From Firmicutes bacterium ZOR0006 (GTDB taxonomy: Bacteria > Bacillota_I > Bacilli_A > Culicoidibacterales > ZOR0006): a DNA stretch of 41,527 nucleotides. The translations under genes were made by a program, and so were the position numbers. The number at the start of each line of letters is the position of its first letter. Position 1 is the stretch's first letter. Below the pieces are notes generated by a model, which did not search any database, was not told where the DNA came from, and was given only the letters and a program-made list of their open reading frames with translations. The DNA lies in assembly GCA_000798955.1 (NCBI GenBank), contig JTLC01000003.1, forward strand, positions 1 through 41,527. The letters run 5' to 3'. Of this stretch, positions 23,051 to 31,165 are shown piece by piece.

Positions 23051-23866
23051 TTATTTGTTTGTTTGGGCAATAAATGCCATCATTCGTCCTGTTAAGCCCT
23101 CTTTTCGGAATGAATAGAAAAGATCAATATCCGCAACAGTACAATAACTTGTCCGTAAAATATTTTCTGATGGAATCCCCAAATCAAGTAATTGGAGCTC
23201 ATTTAGGTATGGTGTATCAAGTTTGTATTCACCAGTTCCTAGATCACTAAAGGCAAGTTGAGTATTTGGTGTTTCCATTGCTAAAACTTGTTCAATAACG
23301 GGAAGATCGACACGGTAATTGGCTTTGGAAATAGCCGGTCCAATTGCGACATGAATTTCGCTCGGAAGAATCCCTTTTGCTAACCATTCTTTGACGAATA
23401 CACGTGTAATTTCATTGACGCTTCCTTGCCAACCAGCATGAACCACACCAACTAAGTCATGATTTGGAGCAATAAAAAGTAGTGGTACACAATCAGCGTA
23501 GAATGCAGTCAGTAATACGTCATGATCAGTCGTATAGAGGCCATCAGTTTTGGGAATTCCTGATTCAAAGTCATGAGTACCAGCACCACAATCAGCTTGT
23601 GTTACTTCGGCAACAGTATTCGTGTGAGCTTGTTCAGCGACAACCCACTCTTCCCAATTAAAACCAATTTTTTCACCCATTTTTTTTCGATTTGCTTGGA
23701 CATAAGCTGGGATATCTCCAACTTGATAGGCAATATTATTGCCAGTGAAACGCGATTTTGAAACGCCATCTAAACGAGTAGTAAATCCAGCTAAAATATG
23801 CGGAAAACGTTCTTCCCAGTCGCGAACGAAAAGTAGGCCGTTTTCTAAACGAAATGGTTCAATCAT
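23051..23866 (-). CDS. pgeF: Purine nucleoside phosphorylase/laccase-domain protein (PgeF/YfiH family)
   Basis: 271 residues, with AGAAGGAGA upstream. The metal-site residues of the family are visible: His81 in QAHTNTV, Cys126 in YADCVPLLF and His143 in VVHAGWQGS. The C-terminal FYSFRKEGLTGRMMAF is also typical. Family members were once called polyphenol oxidases; characterised ones cleave purine nucleosides or act on cytoplasmic peptidoglycan amino-acid errors. Which applies here is not visible. The gene starts 23 bases after rqcH and is in its operon. Confidence 0.88.
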   Translation of the reverse strand: MIEPFRLENGLLFVRDWEERFPHILAGFTTRLDGVSKSRFTGNNIAYQVGDIPAYVQANRKKMGEKIGFNWEEWVVAEQAHTNTVAEVTQADCGAGTHDFESGIPKTDGLYTTDHDVLLTAFYADCVPLLFIAPNHDLVGVVHAGWQGSVNEITRVFVKEWLAKGILPSEIHVAIGPAISKANYRVDLPVIEQVLAMETPNTQLAFSDLGTGEYKLDTPYLNELQLLDLGIPSENILRTSYCTVADIDLFYSFRKEGLTGRMMAFIAQTNK

Positions 23867-23889
23867 AATAAAAAATCTCCTTCTAGTGC

Positions 23890-25542
23890 TTAAAATAATT
23901 GTTCAGGTAACAAATCCACATCGGGATCGATGTAAATTGTTTTTTGTTGTTCATATGTCACGAATCCGGGTTTTGCCCCGTTTGGTTTTTTTAATTGTCG
24001 AATCGGTAAGTAGTCAATCGGAACACTTGATGATTCTCGACCTTTTGAGTAATAGGCGGCCAGCATAGCCCCGGCACGAATCGTTGCTTCATCTGGTTGA
24101 TCAGTACAAAGAACGACATGGCTACCAGGCATATCTTTTGCATGCATCCAAATATGGTTCCGACGTGCCGATTTAAAGGTAAGATGTTCGTTTTGAAGGT
24201 TGTTTTTCCCCACCCAAATTTCCGTACCTGTTGCTGAAAGATAGCGTTCAAATGTTGGTTTAGGCATATGGCGACGATGCTTTTTAGCACGAGCGCGAAC
24301 ATAGCCATTTTGTTCGAGTTCAAAGCGAATTTCTTGTGCATCTTGTGTAGTTGCTTGCGATAAATGTTGGGCAAGGGTTTCAAAGTACGTAATTTCATTT
24401 TCCGTTAATGAAATTTGCTCTTGGACAATGATGAGAGCTGTTTTTGCTTTTGTATATTTTTGAAAATACTTTTGGGCATTTTGCTTCACATTTAAACGTG
24501 GATCGAGTGGAATAATAATTTCCGGTTGTGATTCATCAAAGTAGTTTATTAGTGAAACCTCGCTTGCATGAGGCTTCACAAGCCAACTATTTGCAAAGAG
24601 AAGATCACCCATTTGTTGAAATTGGGCCGCATTTTCACTCTCGGTAATTGTTGCTTCCAGCTTGATAAGTTTCCGGCGGTTCCGGTCAAGCTCTTGATTG
24701 ACAAAATGGGCCAAATTTTGAGTTTGTTGTTTGATTCGGTCACGTTCGTCTTTATCATGGAAAAATTCATCAAGTAAAACATTTAAGCTCGCAACGGTTT
24801 TACCAACGCCGGCAAAGATATCAAGCCAATAAAAATCTTCTTGATTGCCACGAACTAACGTTGGCATGGGTGGTGTCGTTGTTAATTGTGCGAAAACTTC
24901 CGCTTGCGAAAGTGTAGCTAAACGTTCACTTAAATAACGTGCAAAGCGTCGTGAGCAGCCTTGTAAATTTTGGGCGATAAAAGCTTCATCATGTTGAGTA
25001 GCGAATAAATCCGCAGGTAAATCACGATAGTCATAGCGTGAATCAAATGGTGGGGCAATATAGGGTTGCTTTGGTAAAATAGTCCGATAACGATTTTGGC
25101 TAGGGGAAACACGTTTCAATGAATCGATGATTTGTTCCTGTTCATCAAGCAAAATGAGATTACTGTGACGTCCCATTGTCTCAAGAACTAGAGTTTTATA
25201 GGCAACATCACCGAGATCATTATGATGACGAATTGTAAAGCGAATCACACGATCTAAGTTTAACTGTTCAATTGCAGTAATAATACCCCCGTCAAGATAG
25301 CGGCGTAACAACATACAAAACATTGGCGGTTCATCAGGTTGATAGAACACTTGTTGTGTTAGGTTGCAACGGGCAAAATTAGGATGGGTTGAAAATAATA
25401 ATTTATGATTTTGTCGCTGACTGCGAATTGTCAGTAAAATTTCTGATTGTGACGGTTGGTGAATCTTGCTGATTTTCCCACCGACAAGTAACGGCTGCAG
25501 TTCAGCAACTAAATGTTGTAAAAAGATTCCATCGAGTGCCAT
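23890..25542 (-). CDS. rqcH: Ribosome quality control factor RqcH (NFACT family)
   Basis: 550 residues from the ATG at 25542, with AAGGAAGGAG upstream; a nine-codon longer reading has none. NFACT-N begins MALDGIFLQHLVAEL and carries Asp97-Arg98 in NLDRVIRF, at the very positions known to be needed for tRNA binding in Bacillus subtilis RqcH. A helix-hairpin-helix-like middle and a coiled coil (about 275-440) follow. The NFACT-R domain has WVGKNNLQNEHLTFK and HAKDMPGSHVVL. The protein binds stalled 50S subunits and recruits tRNA-Ala to add alanine tails that mark the nascent chain for degradation. It was formerly annotated as a fibronectin-binding protein. Confidence 0.95.
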   Translation of the reverse strand: MALDGIFLQHLVAELQPLLVGGKISKIHQPSQSEILLTIRSQRQNHKLLFSTHPNFARCNLTQQVFYQPDEPPMFCMLLRRYLDGGIITAIEQLNLDRVIRFTIRHHNDLGDVAYKTLVLETMGRHSNLILLDEQEQIIDSLKRVSPSQNRYRTILPKQPYIAPPFDSRYDYRDLPADLFATQHDEAFIAQNLQGCSRRFARYLSERLATLSQAEVFAQLTTTPPMPTLVRGNQEDFYWLDIFAGVGKTVASLNVLLDEFFHDKDERDRIKQQTQNLAHFVNQELDRNRRKLIKLEATITESENAAQFQQMGDLLFANSWLVKPHASEVSLINYFDESQPEIIIPLDPRLNVKQNAQKYFQKYTKAKTALIIVQEQISLTENEITYFETLAQHLSQATTQDAQEIRFELEQNGYVRARAKKHRRHMPKPTFERYLSATGTEIWVGKNNLQNEHLTFKSARRNHIWMHAKDMPGSHVVLCTDQPDEATIRAGAMLAAYYSKGRESSSVPIDYLPIRQLKKPNGAKPGFVTYEQQKTIYIDPDVDLLPEQLF

Positions 25543-25688
25543 GCAAGCAACTCCTTCCTTAAAAATCAATATGTGGCTAAATTATAGCATTTTTTGTAGT
25601 AAAAATCAGAAAAAAAACAAGAAAAAAGCAATTGAAATGTGAAAGCGGTGATTTTATTGGCGCTGATGTTAAAGAATGATTAAGCGAC

Positions 25689-25717
25689 TTGTCTTTTTCA
25701 AGCAAAAAACGTATTAT
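25689..25717 (+). promoter_or_regulatory. Promoter for gmk-rpoZ
   Basis: TTGTCT, exactly 17 bases, TATTAT, 43 bases before the gmk start. Confidence 0.65.
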
Positions 25718-25760
25718 TAAATATAAGTTCTTAAAAATGACGAGTCAAAGGAAGTAGAGT

Positions 25761-26387
25761 ATGAAGCGTAGAGGGATTTTATTTGTCGTTTCTGGACCAT
25801 CGGGTGTTGGAAAAGGGACAGTACGGGCAGCTTTATTTGAACGTGAAGGTGTGAATTTATCATATTCCGTTTCAATGACAACACGTACACCACGTGAAGG
25901 CGAAGTCGATGGTGTTGATTATTTTTTCGCTGATCGTGATCAATTTGAAACAATGATTGGCCAAGATGGGTTTATTGAATCGGCAGAATTTTGTGGTAAT
26001 TACTATGGGACGCCAAAAGCATATGTTGAAAAACAATTAGAAGCCGGAAAAGATGTCGTGCTTGAAATTGAAGTTCAAGGTGCATTTCAAGTGAAAAAAG
26101 CGATGAGCGAGGCGGTATTTATTTTTATTGCACCACCAAGTTTAAATGAGTTACAATCACGCTTGAATGGTCGGGGAACCGAAGCACCAGATGTTGTCTT
26201 ACAACGACTACAAACTGCTGTAAAAGAAATGATGTTAATGAGTGAATATGATTATGTAGTTACGAATGATGAAGTGAATGCAGCAGTTGAGCGTATTTTG
26301 GCAATTATTGAAGCTGAGCATTTAAGTGTGAAGCGAGTTGCTGCAAATATTAGAGAAGAACTCTTATCGGATTCGATTAAGTTTTAA
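25761..26387 (+). CDS. gmk: Guanylate kinase
   Basis: 208 residues, with AAGGAAG upstream. The P-loop GPSGVGKGT lies near residues 11-19; [21 protein letters not shown] is the GMP-binding region, shown here by TTRTPREGE, and GNYYGTPK follows. It phosphorylates GMP to GDP in purine nucleotide synthesis and limits (p)ppGpp precursors. It stands before rpoZ with a 21-base gap, a standard order in Bacilli. Confidence 0.97.
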   Translation: MKRRGILFVVSGPSGVGKGTVRAALFEREGVNLSYSVSMTTRTPREGEVDGVDYFFADRDQFETMIGQDGFIESAEFCGNYYGTPKAYVEKQLEAGKDVVLEIEVQGAFQVKKAMSEAVFIFIAPPSLNELQSRLNGRGTEAPDVVLQRLQTAVKEMMLMSEYDYVVTNDEVNAAVERILAIIEAEHLSVKRVAANIREELLSDSIKF

Positions 26388-26408
26388 GAAGAAAGGCGGA
26401 AGATAGTT

Positions 26409-26618
26409 ATGTTATATCCATCAATTGACGTATTATTAGACGAAGTTGGATCAAAATTTGAATTATGTGTAGTTGCGGCGGTTCGTGCACGTCAACTCCA
26501 AGAGCGTCCTGAACGTTTTACGGTATATAAATCAAAAGCGCCAAACCAAATCGGAAAAGCATTAGAAGAGTTGTATGAAGAAACAATTGAGTATACAAAC
26601 CCACGTAATGTAAAATAA
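26409..26618 (+). CDS. rpoZ: RNA polymerase omega subunit
   Basis: 69 residues, with AAAGGCGG upstream. MLYPSIDVLLDEVGSKFELC is followed by VAAVRARQLQ, the conserved omega helix that packs on the beta-prime C-terminus, and by a KAPNQIGKALEELYE segment. It aids assembly and stability of RNA polymerase. Co-transcribed with gmk; a terminator follows at once. Confidence 0.96.
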   Translation: MLYPSIDVLLDEVGSKFELCVVAAVRARQLQERPERFTVYKSKAPNQIGKALEELYEETIEYTNPRNVK

Positions 26619-26623
26619 TTCAT

Positions 26624-26654
26624 AAAAGTAGACTGTGAGGTCTGCTTTTTTATT
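26624..26654 (+). terminator. Terminator after rpoZ
   Basis: AAAAGTAGAC pairs with GTCTGCTTTT with one G-U pair, followed by T-rich sequence. Confidence 0.85.
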
Positions 26655-26665
26655 TTTAGAGAAAA

Positions 26666-26674
26666 TGATATACT
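26666..26674 (+). promoter_or_regulatory. Extended -10 promoter for priA
   Basis: TGA-TATACT, 30 bases before the priA start. No good -35 is seen, as the expected place is the T-run of the rpoZ terminator. Confidence 0.5.
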
Positions 26675-26704
26675 TATGCAAGCAAGTAGAGGGGGGTGTG
26701 GTGC

Positions 26705-28885
26705 ATGTATGTCCAAGTAATTGTTGATTTACCCATTCAGGAAAAGGCACAAACGTATGATTATCGCTATGATGGCAACCAAAACCTCTTAGGTTATCGC
26801 GTGAGTGTACGTGTTGGTCCACAACGGCGACAAGGTATCATTATTGGGATGAGTGAAACTACTCAATGGGATCCCCAGAAAATTCGTACCATTGAAAAAA
26901 TTCTCGATGAGCAGGCAGTACTTTCGCAAGAACAGATTGCCTTGGCTTTTTGGCTAGCCCAAGAAACGGGCTCTTATTTTTACCAAGCATTACAAACAAT
27001 GCTGCCTAATGCCAAAAAATTGGGAAAAAAACAGAGTGTCAAAGAATTAAAAATGCGCGTCATTACTCAAGTATCTGCTATTGCACTTGGAGCAAATGCA
27101 AAAAAACAGCAGGAAGCATACGACTATGTTTGTGATCAATCGTTACCAGTTAGTGTGACAGAGTTGAATCACATTTTTGGGAATAGTGCGGTAAATGCGC
27201 TGATTCAAAAAGGTGCATTTACGGTTGAAGAACAAACTAAATGGCGGAATCCATATGAACAATATGAGGTACTTCCATTGATAAGACATGAATTAAATCA
27301 ACAGCAAACAAATGCGGTGACCCAAATCTTAACAAGTAATCATGAAGTTGAACTCTTGCACGGTGTAACTGGTAGTGGTAAAACCGAAGTTTTCATGACT
27401 TTGATTGAACATATGCTCGAACAGGGAAAAAGCACAATTGTACTTGTTCCTGAAATTGCATTAACACCACAGATGGTTCAACGGTTTAAAGCCCGATTTC
27501 AAACTGATGTGGCTGTGTTACATAGTCACCTTTCAGAAGGTGAGCGCTTTGATCAGTGGCGACTTATTGAACAACAAAATTTACCGATTGTAATTGGTAC
27601 ACGTTCAGCTGTTTTTGCACCTGTCAAAAATTTAGGATTAATTATTTTAGATGAAGAACATGATGCGAGTTACAAACAACAAAATCAACCAATGTATCAT
27701 GCAAGAGATGTTGCCATTTATCGGGCTCAACAACATGCTGGCAAAGTAGTGCTAGCGAGTGCCACACCAGCATTAGAAAGTTATGCTCGTGCACAAAAAC
27801 AACGCTATGGTCTTGTAGAGATGACGGAGAAAGCAGTAGAAAAACAAATTACGCCAATTGAAATCGTTGATTTGCGTGAGGAGTTTCGACAAGGAAATTT
27901 AACGATGTTGTCTAGAGCATTAGAAACAGCAATTGAAGAAGCACTCCTGAAACACGAACAAGTTTTATTGTTATTCAACCGCCGGGGGTATGCCCAATTC
28001 GTAAAATGTCGTGAATGTGGATATACTGTTATCTGTCCGAATTGTGATATTTCTATGACGTATCATAAATTTCAACACCAATTGCATTGTCACTATTGTG
28101 ATTTGCAATTACCGCATCCACATGAATGTCCAAATTGTCGGAGTGAATATATTCGTGCTTTCGGAAGCGGTATTCAAAAATTAGAAGAGTATGTTCAAAA
28201 ACGGTTTCCACATGCTCGGACCTTGCGAATGGATCGGGATACGACGAGTCGGAAAGGTGGACATGAACAAATTATTGATGCTTTTGCACGAAGGGAAGCA
28301 GATATTTTGATCGGTACACAGATGGTGGCAAAGGGACTTGATTTTGAACATTTAACCGTAGTTGGTGTTGTTGCCGCCGAACAATCTCTGAATTTCCCTG
28401 ATTTTCGTGCTGGCGAGCGAACATTTCAGTTACTGATGCAAGTTGCCGGACGTTCAGGGAGACATAAACCAGGAAAAACTTTTATTCAAACGTATAATCC
28501 TGAACATTATGCAATTACAACGGCACAAAATCATAATTATAATCAATTTTATCAAGAAGAAATGCGTTTGCGGAAGTTAGGATATTATCCACCGTATTGC
28601 TTCCTGACTGTTGTCCATATTTATGCAAATGATGATGTCCAAGCCCGCTATGTACTTGAACAAATAAAGCGCTTTTTCCATGATAAAATACATCCACAAA
28701 CAAGAATTCTTGGTCCAACAAAAGCGTTAATTCCCAAAGTTGATCAGAAAGCCCATTATTACCTCGTATTTAAGTACCGGGAACAAGCAGGATTGCATGA
28801 ACAACTTACTGAATTAAAAAAACATTGGCAAAAACAACAAAATTGCCAACTGCGAATTGAAATTGACCCAGGCTTTATAGGGTAA
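26705..28885 (+). CDS. priA: Primosomal replication protein N' (PriA helicase)
   Basis: 726 residues from ATG 26705, with AGAGGGGGG upstream; the GTG at 26696 overlaps that site. The N-terminal 3'-DNA-binding region is followed by a superfamily 2 helicase core with Walker A GVTGSGKTEV, Walker B LDEEHDAS, and the VVLASATPALES motif. Eight cysteines in pairs (CREC, CPNC, CHYC, CPNC) bind two zinc ions within the core. GTQMVAKGLDF and QVAGRSGR are late helicase motifs. PriA recognises stalled forks and loads the replicative helicase for restart. A cluster of structured repeats begins five to eight bases after its stop codon. Confidence 0.96.
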   Translation: MYVQVIVDLPIQEKAQTYDYRYDGNQNLLGYRVSVRVGPQRRQGIIIGMSETTQWDPQKIRTIEKILDEQAVLSQEQIALAFWLAQETGSYFYQALQTMLPNAKKLGKKQSVKELKMRVITQVSAIALGANAKKQQEAYDYVCDQSLPVSVTELNHIFGNSAVNALIQKGAFTVEEQTKWRNPYEQYEVLPLIRHELNQQQTNAVTQILTSNHEVELLHGVTGSGKTEVFMTLIEHMLEQGKSTIVLVPEIALTPQMVQRFKARFQTDVAVLHSHLSEGERFDQWRLIEQQNLPIVIGTRSAVFAPVKNLGLIILDEEHDASYKQQNQPMYHARDVAIYRAQQHAGKVVLASATPALESYARAQKQRYGLVEMTEKAVEKQITPIEIVDLREEFRQGNLTMLSRALETAIEEALLKHEQVLLLFNRRGYAQFVKCRECGYTVICPNCDISMTYHKFQHQLHCHYCDLQLPHPHECPNCRSEYIRAFGSGIQKLEEYVQKRFPHARTLRMDRDTTSRKGGHEQIIDAFARREADILIGTQMVAKGLDFEHLTVVGVVAAEQSLNFPDFRAGERTFQLLMQVAGRSGRHKPGKTFIQTYNPEHYAITTAQNHNYNQFYQEEMRLRKLGYYPPYCFLTVVHIYANDDVQARYVLEQIKRFFHDKIHPQTRILGPTKALIPKVDQKAHYYLVFKYREQAGLHEQLTELKKHWQKQQNCQLRIEIDPGFIG

Positions 28886-28957
28886 ATTGCAAGAGTGCTG
28901 ATTGCGTTGTAACAATACAAGTTGTTGAGGGTTACATCGAGACGAAATGTCAAAAAA

Positions 28958-29005
28958 ATGAATAGGGGTAGGTAGCTGAGATGCCGTTACACCTGTTCAT
29001 GTTTT
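28958..29005 (+). terminator. Terminator of repeat unit 1, first after priA
   Basis: ATGAATAGG pairs with CCTGTTCAT with one G-U pair, followed by GTTTTG. The loop is long (25 bases). Confidence 0.65.
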
Positions 29006-29103
29006 GATAAGTCTCGAAGCAAGAAGCACGTTTCCAGCAGAGTGTCCAACTGCGGTGCCATCAAAGTAAACCCAAGGGCATCAAAGCGACATAAAAAATA
29101 AGG

Positions 29104-29147
29104 AAACAGAGCTCCACAGAAGATGCGTGATCTGTTTTCGATTTTTT
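29104..29147 (+). terminator. Terminator of repeat unit 2
   Basis: AAACAGA pairs with TCTGTTT, then TCGATTTTTT. The same signal recurs in unit 4 (29379-29422) and unit 5 (29518-29561). Confidence 0.75.
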
Positions 29148-29246
29148 GAGCTTTGAAGCAGGAGGCACGTTTCCACCAAGAGTGCCTGACACCGGTGCTA
29201 TCACAAGGCAAGGAAGGATAGCAGCAAATCGGTAGGTGAAAAAAGG

Positions 29247-29286
29247 AATAGATGTGAAGGAAGTATTCAGACATTTATTTCGTTTT
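29247..29286 (+). terminator. Terminator-like hairpin of repeat unit 3
   Basis: AATAGATGT pairs with ACATTTATT with one G-U pair, then TCGTTTT. AT-rich and weaker than the others. Confidence 0.55.
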
Positions 29287-29378
29287 CACGAGATTTGCAG
29301 GGGGAAGCACGTTTCCACCAAGAGTGTCCAACTGCGGTGCCTAAACCCAAGGGCATCAAAGCGACATAAAAAATAAGG

Positions 29379-29422
29379 AAACAGAGCTCCAGAGAAGATG
29401 CGTGATCTGTTTTCGATTTTTT
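29379..29422 (+). terminator. Terminator of repeat unit 4
   Basis: AAACAGA/TCTGTTT stem and TCGATTTTTT tail, as in unit 2; one loop base differs (CCAGAG for CCACAG). Confidence 0.75.
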
Positions 29423-29517
29423 GAGCTTTGAAGCAGGAAGCACGTTTCCACCAGAGTGTCCAACTGCGGTGCCATCAAAGCAAACCCAAGGGCATCAAAG
29501 CGACATAAAAAATAAGG

Positions 29518-29561
29518 AAACAGAGCTCCACAGAAGATGCGTGATCTGTTTTCGATTTTTT
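29518..29561 (+). terminator. Terminator of repeat unit 5
   Basis: Stem and tail identical to unit 2. Confidence 0.75.
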
Positions 29562-29719
29562 GAGCTTTGAAGCAGGAGGCACGTTTCCAGCAGAGTGCCT
29601 GACACCGGTGCTATCACAAAGGAAGGATAGCAATTTGCTGACGTTGATGAGCAAGTCTAGAAATCTTGATTATACCGCAGTTTTTCCTATTAAAAGTGGA
29701 GAACATGAAGTGAAAAATC

Positions 29720-29748
29720 AAGACAAATCCCAGTAAATCTGCTATAGT
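29720..29748 (+). promoter_or_regulatory. Promoter for fmt
   Basis: AAGACA, exactly 17 bases, TATAGT, with TGC before the -10. It gives fmt its own transcript downstream of the repeat cluster. Confidence 0.6.
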
Positions 29749-29770
29749 AACACTACAAGATTAGAAATAG

Positions 29771-29799
29771 AGGAGGGAGTTCACTTGTGTAATAAGTGA
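29771..29799 (+). other. Strong ribosome binding site feeding a minimal ORF before fmt
   Basis: AGGAGGG at 29771-29777 is seven bases before TTG-TGT-AAT-AAG-TGA (29785-29799), and GTG-TAA also lies there. This binding site is about 30 bases from the fmt start, too far to serve it directly. fmt itself has no clear site. Ribosomes may translate the mini-ORF and re-initiate at fmt ten bases later; or the real arrangement is decayed from a lost upstream gene. Confidence 0.4.
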
Positions 29800-29809
29800 G
29801 CGAACAGAG

Positions 29810-30757
29810 ATGAGTAAACAACCAAGAATCGTATTTATGGGAACACCCGAGATTGGTGCAAGTGTCCTACAACAGTTAATTGATCACAATTATCATATTG
29901 TTGGTGTTGTGAGTCAGCCAGATCGCCCGGTCGGAAGAAAGAAAGAATTACTGGCAACACCTGTAAAAAAAGTAGCAGAAAAGTATGAAATACCAGTCTT
30001 TCAACCGGAAAAAATTCGCCATAATTATCAACCAGTACTCGATTGGAATCCCGATGTCATTATTACAACAGCATATGGACAAATTGTACCAGATGCGCTC
30101 TTGTATGCACCTAAATATAAAGCGATTAATGTTCACACATCGTTATTACCAAAATATCGTGGTGGAGCACCAATTCACCATGCGATTTTAAATGGTGATC
30201 AAACGAGCGGCGTGACAATTATGTATATGGTTGATAAGTTAGATGCTGGTGATATGTTAGCACAGAGTGTTGTTGCAATTCAACCAGAAATGACAATGGG
30301 AGAATTACATGATGAATTAATGCATGAAGGAGCTCGCTTGTTATTAGAAATGTTACCGAAATTTTTCAATGATGAAATTACAGCAATTCCACAAGATGAA
30401 AGCCAAGTGACATTAGCACCAAATATCAGCCGCGAGATGGAACTTATTGATTGGGAACAACCCGCAAATGTTGTTCACAATCAAATTCGCGGACTTTCGC
30501 CATGGCCAGTTGCACACACAAAATTAGGTGGACAAAACTTTAAAATTTGGCAAGCAACATTCAAAACAACGCAAGAATCAGCAGGTGTCGTAGCGGGTAC
30601 GATTACAATCGATAAAAAAACTAAACAATTTTCAGTCTATTGTGGTGATGGAAAAATGATTGATTTACAAGTTGTTCAGCCCGCTGGAAAGCAAAAACAA
30701 GAAGTAAACGTATATCTAAATGGGCTGAAAGAAGTTCCAACACAATTCGATAATTAA
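29810..30757 (+). CDS. fmt: Methionyl-tRNA formyltransferase
   Basis: 315 residues. MGTPEIGASVLQQL at the N-terminus, then TTAYGQIVP, INVHTSLLPKYRGGAPI (active-site Asn and His with the folate-binding loop) and DKLDAGDML with the catalytic Asp. The C-terminal OB-like domain holds RGLSPWPVAHT. It formylates Met-tRNAfMet using 10-formyl-tetrahydrofolate, for translation initiation. The ATG at 29810 is the only reasonable start but lacks its own strong ribosome binding site. In related Bacilli fmt directly follows priA or def and precedes rsmB; here repeats lie before it and feoA after. Confidence 0.96.
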   Translation: MSKQPRIVFMGTPEIGASVLQQLIDHNYHIVGVVSQPDRPVGRKKELLATPVKKVAEKYEIPVFQPEKIRHNYQPVLDWNPDVIITTAYGQIVPDALLYAPKYKAINVHTSLLPKYRGGAPIHHAILNGDQTSGVTIMYMVDKLDAGDMLAQSVVAIQPEMTMGELHDELMHEGARLLLEMLPKFFNDEITAIPQDESQVTLAPNISREMELIDWEQPANVVHNQIRGLSPWPVAHTKLGGQNFKIWQATFKTTQESAGVVAGTITIDKKTKQFSVYCGDGKMIDLQVVQPAGKQKQEVNVYLNGLKEVPTQFDN

Positions 30758-30759
30758 GT

Positions 30760-30793
30760 AAAAGGCGACAAAGGAAATTTTGTCGCCTTTTAA
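30760..30793 (+). terminator. Terminator of fmt
   Basis: AAAAGGCGACAAA pairs with TTTGTCGCCTTTT around a short loop. Confidence 0.92.
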
Positions 30794-30812
30794 ATTTGTA
30801 TTCCTAAACCAG

Positions 30813-30830
30813 AATCATAACGAAAAAAAT
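30813..30830. promoter_or_regulatory. Degenerate iron-operator-like sequence upstream of feoA
   Basis: AATCATAACGAAAAAAAT is identical over 18 bases to the right half of the operator at 37458-37474 plus its flank. The left half-site (CCAGAA) is poor. It lies 20 bases upstream of the feoA -35. Confidence 0.4.
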
Positions 30831-30851
30831 CGATAAATCTCGGAATTTAAA

Positions 30852-30880
30852 TTGCTTTTTATGAAAAAAAAAGCTATACT
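30852..30880 (+). promoter_or_regulatory. Promoter of the feo operon
   Basis: TTGCTT, exactly 17 bases, TATACT. Confidence 0.7.
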
Positions 30881-30890
30881 AAATTTAAAT

Positions 30891-30907
30891 ATCGTAAACA
30901 TTACGAT
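30891..30907. promoter_or_regulatory. Iron-responsive operator of the feo operon
   Basis: ATCGTAA-ACA-TTACGAT is a perfect 7-3-7 inverted repeat starting ten bases after the -10, covering the start of transcription. The same pattern occurs twice upstream of the siderophore importer. A Fur- or DtxR-type repressor is the natural candidate; no such gene lies in the window. Confidence 0.75.
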
Positions 30908-30940
30908 TTAAAGAGAATAAAACGGAAAGTTGGAATAAAA

Positions 30941-31162
30941 ATGACAGTTGCAAAAATGAAAATAGGTGACTCAGCTGTTGTCAGAGGATTTCGCGAAGAG
31001 AATGAATTTGTACAGCGTTTACGCATGATGGGAATTACAGAAAATGTTCATGTTTTATTAAAACGTCAAGCACCGTTCGCTGATCCATTAATTATTACGT
31101 GTCGTGGTTGTGATATCGCCATTCGTAAGGCTGATGCGAAAAATATTTTAATAGGAGTATAG
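30941..31162 (+). CDS. feoA: Ferrous iron transport protein A
   Basis: 73 residues, an SH3-like domain of normal FeoA length. VRGFREENEFVQRLRMMGIT and IRKADAKNILI fit the family (RL..MG..p and R...A..I), shown here by LRMMGIT. FeoA is a small cytoplasmic partner that is required for FeoB-mediated iron uptake. It is three bases upstream of feoB. Confidence 0.92.
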   Translation: MTVAKMKIGDSAVVRGFREENEFVQRLRMMGITENVHVLLKRQAPFADPLIITCRGCDIAIRKADAKNILIGV

Positions 31163-31165
31163 CAT

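Larger units (their letters stand above)
28890..29632 (+). repeat. Cluster of six structured repeat units between priA and fmt
   Basis: AGAGTG motifs mark units near 28892, 29039, 29179, 29319, 29453 and 29591. Units 2, 4 and 5 are one subtype (GTCCAACTGCGGTGCC...GGGCATCAAAGCGAC) and nearly identical; units 3 and 6 are a second subtype (GCCTGACACCGGTGCTATC...GATAGCA). Unit 1 is divergent. Junctions are (G/A)GCACGTTTCC. Each unit but the last ends in a terminator hairpin; the last stops after its second hairpin. The alternation of subtypes suggests repeated unequal exchange or insertion. No gene is seen in these 750 bases. Confidence 0.9.

Noticed and set aside
28890-29632. CRISPR array or integron attC array
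   Set aside because: There are no short constant repeats with unique spacers, no cas genes, no cassette ORFs and no integrase. Unit sequences vary in a fold-conserving way instead.
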